Below, piece by piece: positions 7,716 through 16,800 of a stretch of 64,000 nucleotides of DNA. The stretch's first letter is position 1. Every line of letters begins with the position of its first letter. The stretch is from an uncultured Selenomonas sp. (GTDB lineage: Bacteria > Bacillota > Negativicutes > Selenomonadales > Selenomonadaceae). The stretch lies in the NCBI GenBank assembly GCA_905372355.1, contig CAJPOT010000001.1, positions 171,998 through 235,997 of the forward strand, read 5' to 3'. Position numbers and translations under genes: made by a program. The notes under the pieces are model-generated. The model saw nothing but the letters and a program-made list of their open reading frames with translations. It did not search any database and had not been told where the DNA came from.

Positions 7716-7880
7716 ATGGCAAGCATCATTCTCGGCGCAATCGTCGCCGTCCTGCTCTTCTTCGCTCTGCGTCACGTCTATCACAATGTGAAGGCGGGCA
7801 AGGAAGACTGCTGCGGCGGAAGCTGCAGCGGCGGCTGCGGAGGCTGCGGCGGCAGCTGCAGCACGGGGCAGGAAAAGTAA
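7716..7880 (+). CDS. FeoB-associated Cys-rich membrane peptide
   Basis: A 54-residue protein with an N-terminal transmembrane helix (IILGAIVAVLLFFALRHVY) and a C-terminal domain rich in Gly and Cys (pattern CCGGSCSGGCGGCGGSC). AAAGGAG lies 10 nt before the ATG. Peptides of this layout commonly follow feoB in Firmicutes and are thought to take part in iron handling, although no mechanism is established. A terminator follows directly, so this is the last gene of the operon. Confidence 0.88.
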   Translation: MASIILGAIVAVLLFFALRHVYHNVKAGKEDCCGGSCSGGCGGCGGSCSTGQEK

Positions 7881-7894
7881 ACCGATGGATATAA

Positions 7895-7925
7895 GAAAAG
7901 CGTCGAGAGATTCTCGGCGCTTTTC
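7895..7925 (+). terminator. Intrinsic terminator of the feo operon
   Basis: GAAAAGCG-TCGAGA pairs with TCTCG-CGCTTTTC around a GAT loop and is followed by TTG. A-run and T-run on either side make it potentially bidirectional; the convergent methyltransferase ends at 8020. Confidence 0.85.
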
Positions 7926-8019
7926 TTGTTCGAGCGAATTGTTTATCGTATGTGTTTGGAGGAGTCGTAAAAATATACGAAGCGTTACCGCAGGCTTTTT
8001 CAAGACATCCCGCGGCGAC

Positions 8020-8826
8020 TCAGCGGGATGCGAAATGAAGGCAGGCAATCTTGTCGTTGCAGTTCTTGTTCCACCAAGGAATCACGGAGAGGAGGCCGAA
8101 CAAGCCCCAGCGGCAGCGGAATCCTTCGTATAGGGTTCGCTCTTTGAGAAAGGCGATGGCAGGATGGAGTTTCTCTATCTCCTTGCCGCTTTTTACGCCC
8201 CATTGAAAGGGCGCTTTCTGCGTATCTACGGAATCGTGGCGCTTTTGCTGACCGATGAGAAAAGGCGGCATGATTTCGATGAGCATGGAAGCATCGGCAA
8301 AGGCCTCGGCGAGCATGGCGAAGAGACTGCGCATCTCTTGTTCGCTGAAGTACATGGCCGCGCCTTCCAGAAGAATGAGGACGGGGCGACCTTCATGCTC
8401 GACTTTTTCGATCCAGCTGGAATCGAAGACGGAGGCGGCGAGATTGTGAATGCGCACGCCCTCTTCTGTGAGTAAGTTTTGGCGCAGTTCCATGACATCG
8501 GGCAGGTCGAGGTTGTACCAATCAATCTGTCCGTTGTCGATGCGGTAGAAGCGGGTGTCGAGACCGCAGGCGAGATTGATGCATACCGCATCGGGCTGCT
8601 TTTCGATGAATGCCTTTGTTTCATGGTCGAGGATGTAGCTGCGCACGGCGACTCCCGTTTGCGAGTGCTTGGCGCGAGCGAACTTGGCGAAGTCGTAGTC
8701 GATCTGCTCGACGAGCCGCACGGCGAAATCGTCTCGGATCAAGGCGTCTGAGCGCTTCGTTTCTTCTGCTCGCGCCCACAGGGGAATGAGCAAGGTTTCC
8801 GCTACACCGCTGAGCTTTGTTTTCAT
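8020..8826 (-). CDS. Class I SAM-dependent O-methyltransferase (leucine carboxyl methyltransferase / TcmP-like)
   Basis: A 268-residue protein of the PPM1/LCM-type family. Landmarks are the N-terminal KLSGVAETLLIPLWARAEE, the early motif VRSYILDHE, the SAM-binding segment INLACGLDTRFYRI and the acidic YNLDLPDV. The C-terminus carries an aromatic tail. The start at 8826 follows AAGGAGG by about 7 nt; the longer open frame upstream lacks a ribosome-binding site. Members methylate carboxylates or polyketide-like substrates; the substrate here is unknown. It is transcribed divergently from fumC. Confidence 0.8.
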   Translation of the reverse strand: MKTKLSGVAETLLIPLWARAEETKRSDALIRDDFAVRLVEQIDYDFAKFARAKHSQTGVAVRSYILDHETKAFIEKQPDAVCINLACGLDTRFYRIDNGQIDWYNLDLPDVMELRQNLLTEEGVRIHNLAASVFDSSWIEKVEHEGRPVLILLEGAAMYFSEQEMRSLFAMLAEAFADASMLIEIMPPFLIGQQKRHDSVDTQKAPFQWGVKSGKEIEKLHPAIAFLKERTLYEGFRCRWGLFGLLSVIPWWNKNCNDKIACLHFASR

Positions 8827-9004
8827 GAAAGGCCTCCTTATGAGTAATTGATATAGAATCTCAATATCTACAAACATATTATGATGCTTGTTCATCTATG
8901 TCAAGGGTGAATACTCATGCTTGTACGGAAGCATAAACTCGGATTGGAGAACCGTGCGGAAGTGGCGATGCAGAAGTATGATATTCATTCCTCATAAAAC
9001 ATTA

Positions 9005-9033
9005 TTGAAAAATATTTTCATATATGTTACACT
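9005..9033 (+). promoter_or_regulatory. Probable promoter for the fumC transcript
   Basis: TTGAAA (9005-9010), 17-bp spacer, TACACT (9028-9033). A terminator-like hairpin begins immediately downstream, so the promoter would make a very short RNA unless there is read-through into fumC. Confidence 0.5.
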
Positions 9034-9063
9034 AAAAGCGTCGGAAAAATTCCGGCGCTTTTC
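9034..9063 (+). terminator. Terminator-like hairpin upstream of fumC
   Basis: AAAAGCG-TCGGAA pairs with TTCCG-CGCTTTT, with a U-run on the 3' arm. It may end transcription arriving from upstream or attenuate the fumC leader. The right half of repeat family 1 follows at 9090. Confidence 0.65.
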
Positions 9064-9089
9064 TTTCCACTTGCGGACGGAACTTTCAT

Positions 9090-9140
9090 TAAGGGCGGCG
9101 CACAATGTCCACAAAGTGGACGTTTGTGCGTGTAGTTTAC
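9090..9140 (+). repeat. Dispersed repeat family 1, copy B (3' half only)
   Basis: This copy contains only the 3' hairpin module: TAAGGGCGGCGCACAATG, then GTCCACAAAGTGGAC and TTTGTGCGTGTAGTTTAC. It ends 20 nt before the fumC start codon, close to the 18-nt spacing at feoA. Confidence 0.85.
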
Positions 9141-9160
9141 GGATGAAGGAGGAGACGTTT

Positions 9161-10525
9161 ATGGAGTACAAGATCGAGCATGATTCTCTCGGAGAGGTTC
9201 GCGTACCGAAGGATCGCTATTGGGGGGCACAGACGCAGAGGAGCTTCGAGAATTTCCCCATCGGCACGGAAAAGATGCCGAAGGAGATCATCCGCGCCTT
9301 TGCCATCTTGAAGAAGTCGGCGGCGTTTGCCAACGCGACGCTCGGGCGGCTCGACGAGAAGCGCCGTGACGCCATCGCGAAGGCGGCGGACGAAATCCTC
9401 GCGGGTGATCTGGACGGGCACTTCCCGCTCGCCGTGTGGCAGACGGGCAGCGGCACGCAGTCGAACATGAACGTCAACGAGGTGCTGGCGAATCGCGGCA
9501 ATGAGATTGCGGGCGAGAAGCTTCTGCATCCGAACGACCATTGCAATATGTCGCAAAGCTCGAACGACACGTTCCCGACGGCAATGCACATCGCCGCCGT
9601 CGTCGCCATCGAGGACAAGCTCCTGCCGTCGATCGACAAGCTCGCCTCGACCTTCGAGCGTTTGATGAAGGAGAATGAAGGAATCGTCAAGACGGGCAGG
9701 ACGCATTTGCAGGATGCCGTGCCCATTTCCTTCACGCAGGAGATCAGCGGCTGGCGCGCCATGCTCAAGGAGTCGCGTGCACAGATCGAGGCGACGCTGC
9801 CGTTCTTGAAGGAGCTGGCCTTGGGCGGCACGGCGGTCGGCACGGGACTCAATGCGCCCGAGGGCTTTGCCGAGGAAGTCGCACGCGTCGTCAGCGACAT
9901 CACGGGACTCAATTTCCGTACAGCGCCGAACAAGTTCCACGCGCTCTCGGCGAAGGATGAGATGGTCTTCGCGCACGGCGCCTTGAAGGGGCTGGCGACG
10001 AACCTCATGAAGATCGCCAACGATGTGCGCTGGCTCGCGAGCGGCCCGCGCTGCGGCCTTGGCGAGATCACGATCCCGTCGAACGAGCCGGGAAGCTCCA
10101 TCATGCCGGGCAAGGTCAATCCGACGCAGTGCGAGTCGGCGACGATGGTGGCGGTGCAGGTCATGGCGAACGATGCGGCTGTCGCCATCGCGGCTTCGCA
10201 AGGCAATTTCGAGCTGAACGTCTACATGCCCGTGACGATCTACAACTTCCTGCAGTCGGTGCGCCTCCTGGCGGATTCCCTGCGTTCCTTCGATGAGCGC
10301 TGCGTATCGGGCATCAAGGCGAACAAGGAGAAGATGCACGAGAATCTGCACCGCTCGCTGATGCTCGTGACGGCTCTGAATCCTGTCATCGGCTACGAGA
10401 AGGCGGCGAAGACGGCGCACAAGGCGTACGAGGAGAACATCTCGCTCAAGGAGGCGTGCGTCGCGCTCGGCTTCCTCGCGCCTGAGAAGTTCGACGAGGT
10501 CTTCCATCCCGAGGAGATGGTTTAA
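9161..10525 (+). CDS. fumC: Class II fumarate hydratase
   Basis: A 454-residue fumarase C, converting fumarate and malate in the cytoplasm. It shows WGAQTQRSFENFPIG near the N-terminus, the substrate loop TGSGTQSNMNVNEV, GRTHLQDAVPI with the catalytic-region His, and the superfamily signature GSSIMPGKVNP. Length matches the family. The start at 9161 follows AAGGAGGAG; longer in-frame extensions run into the repeat and the terminator. In Negativicutes this enzyme works in the succinate/propionate pathway. The next gene starts directly after the stop codon. Confidence 0.95.
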   Translation: MEYKIEHDSLGEVRVPKDRYWGAQTQRSFENFPIGTEKMPKEIIRAFAILKKSAAFANATLGRLDEKRRDAIAKAADEILAGDLDGHFPLAVWQTGSGTQSNMNVNEVLANRGNEIAGEKLLHPNDHCNMSQSSNDTFPTAMHIAAVVAIEDKLLPSIDKLASTFERLMKENEGIVKTGRTHLQDAVPISFTQEISGWRAMLKESRAQIEATLPFLKELALGGTAVGTGLNAPEGFAEEVARVVSDITGLNFRTAPNKFHALSAKDEMVFAHGALKGLATNLMKIANDVRWLASGPRCGLGEITIPSNEPGSSIMPGKVNPTQCESATMVAVQVMANDAAVAIAASQGNFELNVYMPVTIYNFLQSVRLLADSLRSFDERCVSGIKANKEKMHENLHRSLMLVTALNPVIGYEKAAKTAHKAYEENISLKEACVALGFLAPEKFDEVFHPEEMV

Positions 10526-11383
10526 GTGACGGATGTCGGCAAGAGTCCGGCCGTACCGGAAGCGGGCGCAGAGAAATCGCCCGAGGACGGCACGGGCAGA
10601 AAGCCGAACTACAAGAACTGGCTGCCGCGCCGCATGATTGCGGCAGCGCTCCTGGCAGCCGTCCTCTTCTGGGCGTTCTTCGCGCTCGCATTCGCCCTTT
10701 TGCCGCGTGCGGGCGCGTGGCTTGCCCTCGACGGCTTCCTCGCGCTCGCGGCTCTCGCTTCGACGCTCCTCACATTTTGGTTCTGCGCCCTCTACCGCAT
10801 GTTTTCTTACGACGGCGAGCGGCAGTTGGCGCGGCAGATCGTTGAGGGAACGGCGGCATTTGTCAAGCTTCCCGTAGGCGGGCGCATCCTCGACGTCGGC
10901 TGCGGCAGCGGCGCTCTGACGATCGCCTGCGCGAAGGGAAATCCCGCGTGCCAGGCGATCGGCGTCGACCTCTGGCGCGGCGTCTACGCTTCGTTCAGTC
11001 AGCGGATCTGCGAGGAGAACGCGGCAGCTGAGGGCGTGACGAATGTGGAGTTCCGCCCGGGCGATGCCCTCAAGCTCGATTTTCCCGATGAGAGTTTCGA
11101 TGCGGTGACGAGCAACTACGTTTATCACAACATCCCGAAGGTCTCGGGGCAGACGATGCTCGAAGAGACGCTTCGCGTCCTGAAGAAGGGCGGCGTCTTC
11201 GCGATTCATGACATCATGGAGCGCGGCAAGTATGGCGATATGGAAGCGTTCGCCGCCAAGCTGCGAGATGAGGGCTACGAGGAGGTCAAACTTCTCGACA
11301 CGGCCAAGGGCATGTTCATGAGTCAAGGCGAGGCGCGCTTCATGTGCTGCAGCGCCTCCAAGCTGCTTGTCGGCAGGAAGTGA
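10526..11383 (+). CDS. Membrane-anchored class I SAM-dependent methyltransferase
   Basis: A 285-residue protein. Residues about 34-90 form two hydrophobic segments (AALLAAVLFWAFFALAF, then LALAALASTLLTFWF). From about 105 there is a methyltransferase domain with motif I ILDVGCGSGALTIA, an acidic strand GVDLWRG and post-motif VTSNYVYHNIP. It begins with GTG immediately after the fumC stop, with AGGAG about 9 nt upstream, so it is co-transcribed and probably coupled. The substrate is unknown; the membrane anchor hints at a lipid or quinone substrate (inference). Confidence 0.8.
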   Translation: MTDVGKSPAVPEAGAEKSPEDGTGRKPNYKNWLPRRMIAAALLAAVLFWAFFALAFALLPRAGAWLALDGFLALAALASTLLTFWFCALYRMFSYDGERQLARQIVEGTAAFVKLPVGGRILDVGCGSGALTIACAKGNPACQAIGVDLWRGVYASFSQRICEENAAAEGVTNVEFRPGDALKLDFPDESFDAVTSNYVYHNIPKVSGQTMLEETLRVLKKGGVFAIHDIMERGKYGDMEAFAAKLRDEGYEEVKLLDTAKGMFMSQGEARFMCCSASKLLVGRK

Positions 11384-11405
11384 AGTCGTCGTAACAGAAA
11401 AGTGG

Positions 11406-11447
11406 AAGGTTGTGCATGAGTCAGTTCGACTCGTGCGCAGCCTTTTT
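11406..11447 (+). terminator. Intrinsic terminator of the fumC operon
   Basis: AAGGTTGTGCATGAGT pairs with ACTCGTGCGCAGCCTT around a short loop, and is followed by TTTT. Confidence 0.85.
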
Positions 11448-11450
11448 TGC

Positions 11451-11507
11451 AGGAGGGGCGGCGCACGATGCCCGATAGGCGGGTGCTGCGTGCATATTTT
11501 GCACGCA
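11451..11507 (+). other. Hairpin-rich intergenic segment, possibly a diverged family-1 repeat
   Basis: GGGGCGGCGCACGATGCCC resembles the 3' module of repeat family 1 (GGGCGGCGCACAATG...) and is followed by GGCGGG and the inverted repeat TGCGTGC/GCACGCA around ATATTTT. The rest of 11508-11771 is AT-richer and gene-free; TATAAT at 11732-11737 is a good -10 for the chemoreceptor gene, but I see no convincing -35. Confidence 0.4.
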
Positions 11508-11771
11508 AGCGACATGGGGCAAACGTCCTTTAAACATTGTTAGAAATTGCTCATGAAATTCGTCTGCGGAGTTTTGATTGCTCGTATTTCTTTCTTTTAC
11601 AGCAGAAAGTCGTTTCCTTCTATGCAGATTCATCGCAATTCATGTATATTGGAATCAACTGTCAGGGAGTTTTCTTGTTTTGCCTGAATTCTCAGAAAAA
11701 ACTTTCTTCCCGCAAAGAGAGATTTTTGTTCTATAATAAAAGAAAAGTTGGGGGAAAAAGAGGAGGTTCTT

Positions 11772-13739
11772 ATGAAACTGAAACCGAAGATGCTCTTGGG
11801 TATCGGAATCCCGCTCGTTGCGGTCTTCCTCATCGTGGGATTCGCGATCAGCACGATGGCAAGCTCGGCGCTGTCGGAGTCGAAGCAGAGAAGCATGTAT
11901 GAGATGGGCGAGCATTATGCCAACGCCATCGACAAGATCGTGGAGATGAACCGCGTCGCTGTCGAAACGGCGACGGTGAATTGGGATGAGGCGATGCCCG
12001 AGGGCGAGGCGCTGCACGAGGCGCTGCTGCACATGGCGGAACGCCCGGGCGTCGTCTCCGCCTATATCGGCAGGGCGGACGGCAGCGCGGCGACGAGCGC
12101 GTCCTTCCGCGCGGGCTACGACCCGAGGGAGCGCCCGTGGTACAAGGAGGCAGCCGCTGCGCCTGACAAGACGATCATATCCAAGCCGTACAAGGCGGCG
12201 TCCACGGGCAAGCCCGTCTTGACGATCAGCCGTGCCATCGAGAAGAACGGGGAGATCAAAGGTGTCGCAGCCATTGATATTTCGCTCGAAGCTGTCGGGG
12301 ACATCGTGCGGGACGTCAAGGTCGGTGAGACGGGGTCGCTCGTCATCTTAGGGCCGGAGACGGAGTACATCTACCACACGAAGTATACGGTGGACGACCG
12401 ACTCAACGAGATCGACGGCGGCGCTTACAAGGATCTGGCGGCGAAGCTTACGACAGGCAAGCCCGAGCAGATCGAAGCCGAATATCAGGGCAGCAAGAAG
12501 TTTTATGCAGGCGTTCCCGTCGGGGAGACGGGCTGGACGGTGCTCATCGCCCTGCCGCGCGACGAGGCGAATGCCGCCGTCACGCACATGAGCATGCTCG
12601 TCGTCGCGATCTGCCTCGCGGCTCTCGTGCTGCTTCTCGGCATCACCTATGTATTGCTCCATGCAGTGACGACGCCGATCGGCGTCCTGTGCTCGCTGAT
12701 GGAGAAGATCGCGGGCGGCGATCTCACGACGCATTTGCCCGCTAGCAGCCGCTCCGATGAGATCGGCGCCCTGCAGAACAGCTGCCGCGACATGATGACG
12801 AGCCTGCAGACGATGGTCAAGACGACGAAGGAAGCCGCCGACCATGTGTCGGAGTCGAGCGAGGAATTGACGGCAAGCTCCTCGCAGTCGGCGGACGCGG
12901 CGCAGTCGGCGGCGGAAGCTGTCGTCGTCATCGCCGAGGAAAGTGCGCGTCAGAGTACGATCGTTGAGGATGCAACAGGAAAGGTCATGGGCGTCAACGA
13001 TGAGATGAAGACGATTCGCTCGGCGGTCGACAAGGCGCAGCAGGCGGTTGCCTCGACGGGAGAGGCGACGCAGGAAGGCGCGGAAAAGCTCAGGGGTGCG
13101 ATCCGAGGCGTCGAAGGGCTGGCCGATGGCTCGGCGAAGACGAGCGCGGCGGTCGAAAAGCTCTACGAGGGCTCGAAGAACATCGCTGAGATCAACGAGC
13201 TGATCACGAGCATCGCAGGGCAGACGAAACTCCTCGCGCTCAACGCGGCGATCGAGGCGGCGCGCGCGGGCGAGCAGGGCAAGGGCTTCGCCGTCGTCGC
13301 CGACGAGGTGCGAAAGCTCGCCGAGCAGAGCGAGCAGGCGGCGCAGGAGATCGGCACAGTCATCGGCAAGAACTCGGAAGAGATCGAGCATGTATTCTCG
13401 CTGACGAAGAGCCAGCAGGACGATGTGCGCGAGAATGTGCGAGAGGTCAAGGAAGCGGGCGAGAAGTTCCGCCGCATCATGGGGCTCGTCGAGGAGCTTG
13501 AGGGCGAGATCGAGTCCGTCGTCAAGATCAGCGAGAAGGTGCAGAAGAGCTGCGCCGAGACGGCGGCCGCCGTGCAGGAGATCAACGAGGTCTCGCATAC
13601 GGTGCAGCAGAAGGCGACCGACGTTTCCGCCGTATCGGAGGAGCAGGCGGCCTCGACCGAGGAGATCGCCGCCGCCAGCCAGACGCTCGCGCATCTGGCG
13701 GAGCAGCTGCAGCAAGGTGTGCAGAAGTTCCGACTGTGA
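11772..13739 (+). CDS. Methyl-accepting chemotaxis protein, dCache sensor (MCP 1)
   Basis: A 655-residue transmembrane chemoreceptor. TM1 is at about 8-30. A periplasmic dCache_1 domain spans about 35-270 ([12 protein letters not shown] is the family-typical helix). TM2 is at about 278-300, then HAMP, and a long cytoplasmic signalling coil with the conserved hairpin tip ([20 protein letters not shown]). The start at 11772 follows AGGAGG. It signals to CheA/CheW; no che genes lie in this window. Two close paralogs lie at 22.6 and 25 kb, with near-identical signalling tips and diverged sensor domains. Confidence 0.93.
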   Translation: MKLKPKMLLGIGIPLVAVFLIVGFAISTMASSALSESKQRSMYEMGEHYANAIDKIVEMNRVAVETATVNWDEAMPEGEALHEALLHMAERPGVVSAYIGRADGSAATSASFRAGYDPRERPWYKEAAAAPDKTIISKPYKAASTGKPVLTISRAIEKNGEIKGVAAIDISLEAVGDIVRDVKVGETGSLVILGPETEYIYHTKYTVDDRLNEIDGGAYKDLAAKLTTGKPEQIEAEYQGSKKFYAGVPVGETGWTVLIALPRDEANAAVTHMSMLVVAICLAALVLLLGITYVLLHAVTTPIGVLCSLMEKIAGGDLTTHLPASSRSDEIGALQNSCRDMMTSLQTMVKTTKEAADHVSESSEELTASSSQSADAAQSAAEAVVVIAEESARQSTIVEDATGKVMGVNDEMKTIRSAVDKAQQAVASTGEATQEGAEKLRGAIRGVEGLADGSAKTSAAVEKLYEGSKNIAEINELITSIAGQTKLLALNAAIEAARAGEQGKGFAVVADEVRKLAEQSEQAAQEIGTVIGKNSEEIEHVFSLTKSQQDDVRENVREVKEAGEKFRRIMGLVEELEGEIESVVKISEKVQKSCAETAAAVQEINEVSHTVQQKATDVSAVSEEQAASTEEIAAASQTLAHLAEQLQQGVQKFRL

Positions 13740-13775
13740 GACGGGGATCGAGAGAAGGCTGTAAAGAGCATACAA

Positions 13776-13819
13776 GCATAGAAAAAGAAGCTGCCGTCCG
13801 GCAGCTTCTTTTTCTATGC
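13776..13819. terminator. Bidirectional terminator between MCP 1 and the autotransporter
   Basis: A near-perfect inverted repeat (GCATAGAAAAAGAAGCTGCC with its complement) of 20 bp per arm with A-run and T-run, placed between convergent genes. It can serve both strands. Confidence 0.9.
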
Positions 13820-13834
13820 CTTGAAATGCTTTCA

Positions 13835-16800
13835 TCAAAATGTCCAATTCACGCCCACACTTCCTGTGAAGCCTTCGCGCTTGCCCTGCCAGCTGCTGAC
13901 ATTGAGGTCGTAGCTGACGCGGCTGTCCTTCGGCGCGAAGCGGTAGCCGAGTTCGAGCATGGCGCTCGCGCCCTTGAGCGACGGGCTTGGCGTCGTCATG
14001 CCCTGGTAGGTGGCGCGCGCCTCGCCTTCGAATTCATAATCCCAGGCAAGACCCGCATAGAAGCGCCCATTTTCGCCCATGTCGTGCGCGTAGCGAGCGC
14101 CGAGGCGCAGACGATGTGAGTTGACGGCATCGAAGTTGTAGTCTTCTCCCGTTGAGAGCTTGGCGCTTGTGCCGCTTTGATGCGAGTAGAAGTACTTGAG
14201 GTACGTTTCAAGCGAATCTCCCGCGCGGAGCTTCCGTTCCTTTCCCATGCCAAGGTGAATCGCGTAGTAGGGGTTTGAGATGTCGTAGCTCGTGGCTTTT
14301 TTGGCAATGATGCCCGCGTAGTCGCTCTTGATGCGGCCGCCGCGAACGCTGCCTTCGATGTAGAAGCCGCTCTTTTTGTCCTGCCTTGCGAGAAGGCCTG
14401 CGCCGACGTAGCTGACCTTGCCGTCGCCATGCGTGGCGGCCGCATCCTCAAGGTAGGAATCGTAGCTCGCCCTGCCGTATTCGACGAAGGGGCCGAAGGT
14501 GAGGACGCCGTCCTTTGTCGTCTGCTTGCGCGCGAAGCCGACGTTCAGCGTGTAGCCGTGCGTGTCGACGTAGGAGCCGGAATGCACGCGCATGGAGGAG
14601 CCGCCCTGCGCCGCCCATGATGTATAGGCGCCTGTCTGCACATTTGCGGCGGCTGCTGTGACGGCGGAGGCGATGCCTGCATCGGCGAGCAGGCTCATGC
14701 CGCCGCCCAAGACGTCCGTCGTCGCCGCCCTCGTCTCAACGAGGGATTTCGTCTCATTCTTGAGCGATGTTTCTTCGACGGCGGCGATGATCTCGTCCGT
14801 GTTCTTCTTGCGCACGCTGAATTTGTAATCGAGTGATACGCCCTGCGTGCCCGTGATCTCGCCTGCAATTTTCTCGTCGGTTTTCAACGTGCCGCCTTTG
14901 GCGAGCTTCATGAGGCTGAACGTCTCGTTCTGCTGCAGCCGCTTCGCTGCGCCCGAGAAGTCGACGTCAACGTGGAGTCCGCGGATGTCCTTGTCCTTGA
15001 CGCCGAGCTTGAGCATCGTCGCCATGGAGGAAGTCGCTCCTTCGGGCAGGTAGAACTTGAGGTTCTGCACGCCTGTGAAGTCATGGATCTCCGTGCCGGC
15101 GGAGCGGATGGCGAGGATGTTCGCCTTGCCGCCCGGGGCGACAGGCGCTGTGCCGCCCGTGACCGTGCCGTGGATCTTCGTGCCATGGAGGTTGATGATG
15201 TTGCCTTCGGTCTTCTTTCCGACGCCGCCGCAGACGTCTGCACCGATGGTGACGGCTCCTAGATGGAGGATGTTGTCCGACGCTTCGCCTTGGGCGGCAT
15301 GACCGCCGCAGATTGCCGCCTGCGTGTCCTTTCGCACATCGACGATGTTCGCCGTCGCATTGCCTGTGCTTTCGGCGAAGCCGCCGTAGGCATTTTTGAC
15401 TGTGCTGCCCGCGAGGACGAGTGTGTTGCCTGTGACATTCCCCTTGGCATTCAGGCCGCCGTAGGCGCTTTCGAGTGTGCCGCCCGTGACGGTCAGATTG
15501 TTCCTCTGCACGGTGTTGCCGATGAGTGAGCGTCCGCCCCAGGCGGCCTTGTTGTCGCCCGTTTCATACTTGGCATCGCCGTTGTTCTGGAACTGGAAGC
15601 CGCGGACAACGACTTTCTGCGCTGCCGCGCCCTTCGTATCCGTGTCAATCGTGTATTCATAGTCGCCGACGGTCTTTTCCTTCGCCTTGTCGTATGTCGT
15701 GCCGAAGTCGAGTCCCTTCGCATTTTCCATGAGCGAGAACAATTTTTCTGTGAAGGGTGAGGTCAGCGTCTTGAGGCGATTTTCGTCCAATCCCGAGGCT
15801 TCGAGCTTCTGCCAGTTCAGACCCGCTGTCGCCGCGCCGCCCTTGAGCGTCAGGAGCGTGTCGTTTGCCTTCGCCATGTCCGCGTCGAAGTGGAGCTTCT
15901 CGAAGTTTGCGATCTGTCCGGCCGTGCGCTCGCCGCTGACGACGAGGGTGTTTTCCTTCACGTCCTTGGCATCGCTGCCGCCGTAGATCGTGCCCGTGAC
16001 CGTGCCGCCCGTGAATCTCACGGTGTTGCCCGTGGTCTTGCCCGTGCCGCGCGTGTAGCCGCCGTAGACCGTCTTCACGATGCCGCCCGAGAGGTCGACG
16101 GTGTTGTCCGTGGCGCAGCCCGCATTCTTGTCGCTGCCGATGAAGCCGCCGTAGACATTTTCGATCGTGCCCGTGCCCGCAGCAGTCCGGACGGTATTTT
16201 TGTATGCGGTGCTTTCGACGCGCACCGTGTTGTTCTTGGCGTCGCCCGCCGATCCTTCCGTGCGCCCGCCCGAGATGTACTTGATGGTCTTGCCTTCTGC
16301 GACTCCCGTGACGGTGATCGCATTGTTCTCCGTCGTATGCCCGCCGTAGGAAATGCCGCCGTACGTCTTGGCATCATGCACGCCGTCATAGGTGACGCTG
16401 CCCTTGCGGAAACGGTTGGCGTCGATGAGGACGGCGCTCGCCGTGTCCGTGTTCGTATCCGTGCGCTGGACGATTTCGTAGTCGCCGCTCGTCGTGCCCG
16501 TCTCGTAGCCTTTCGCCGCGTAGTTCTTGAATTTCAGTGCGCCCGCTGTCCCGCTCTTCATGAGCGTGAGCGTGCCGAGCGTCTTGTCGGCGGAGAGTTT
16601 CGATGTGTCGACGGTGACCTTGTTCCAGTCGATTTCCTGCCCGCTCGCACCCTTGAGCGTGAGCATCGTGCCTCGGCTTTCGGTGTAGCTGTCGTCAATC
16701 TTGCCGCTCGAAGGTTTGTCCGCGGTGATGTGGTCAGTCAGGTGGAATGTGTAGTTTTCAAAGTTCTTTGCGCTCTTGACGGCGGCATCCTTGACGTAGA

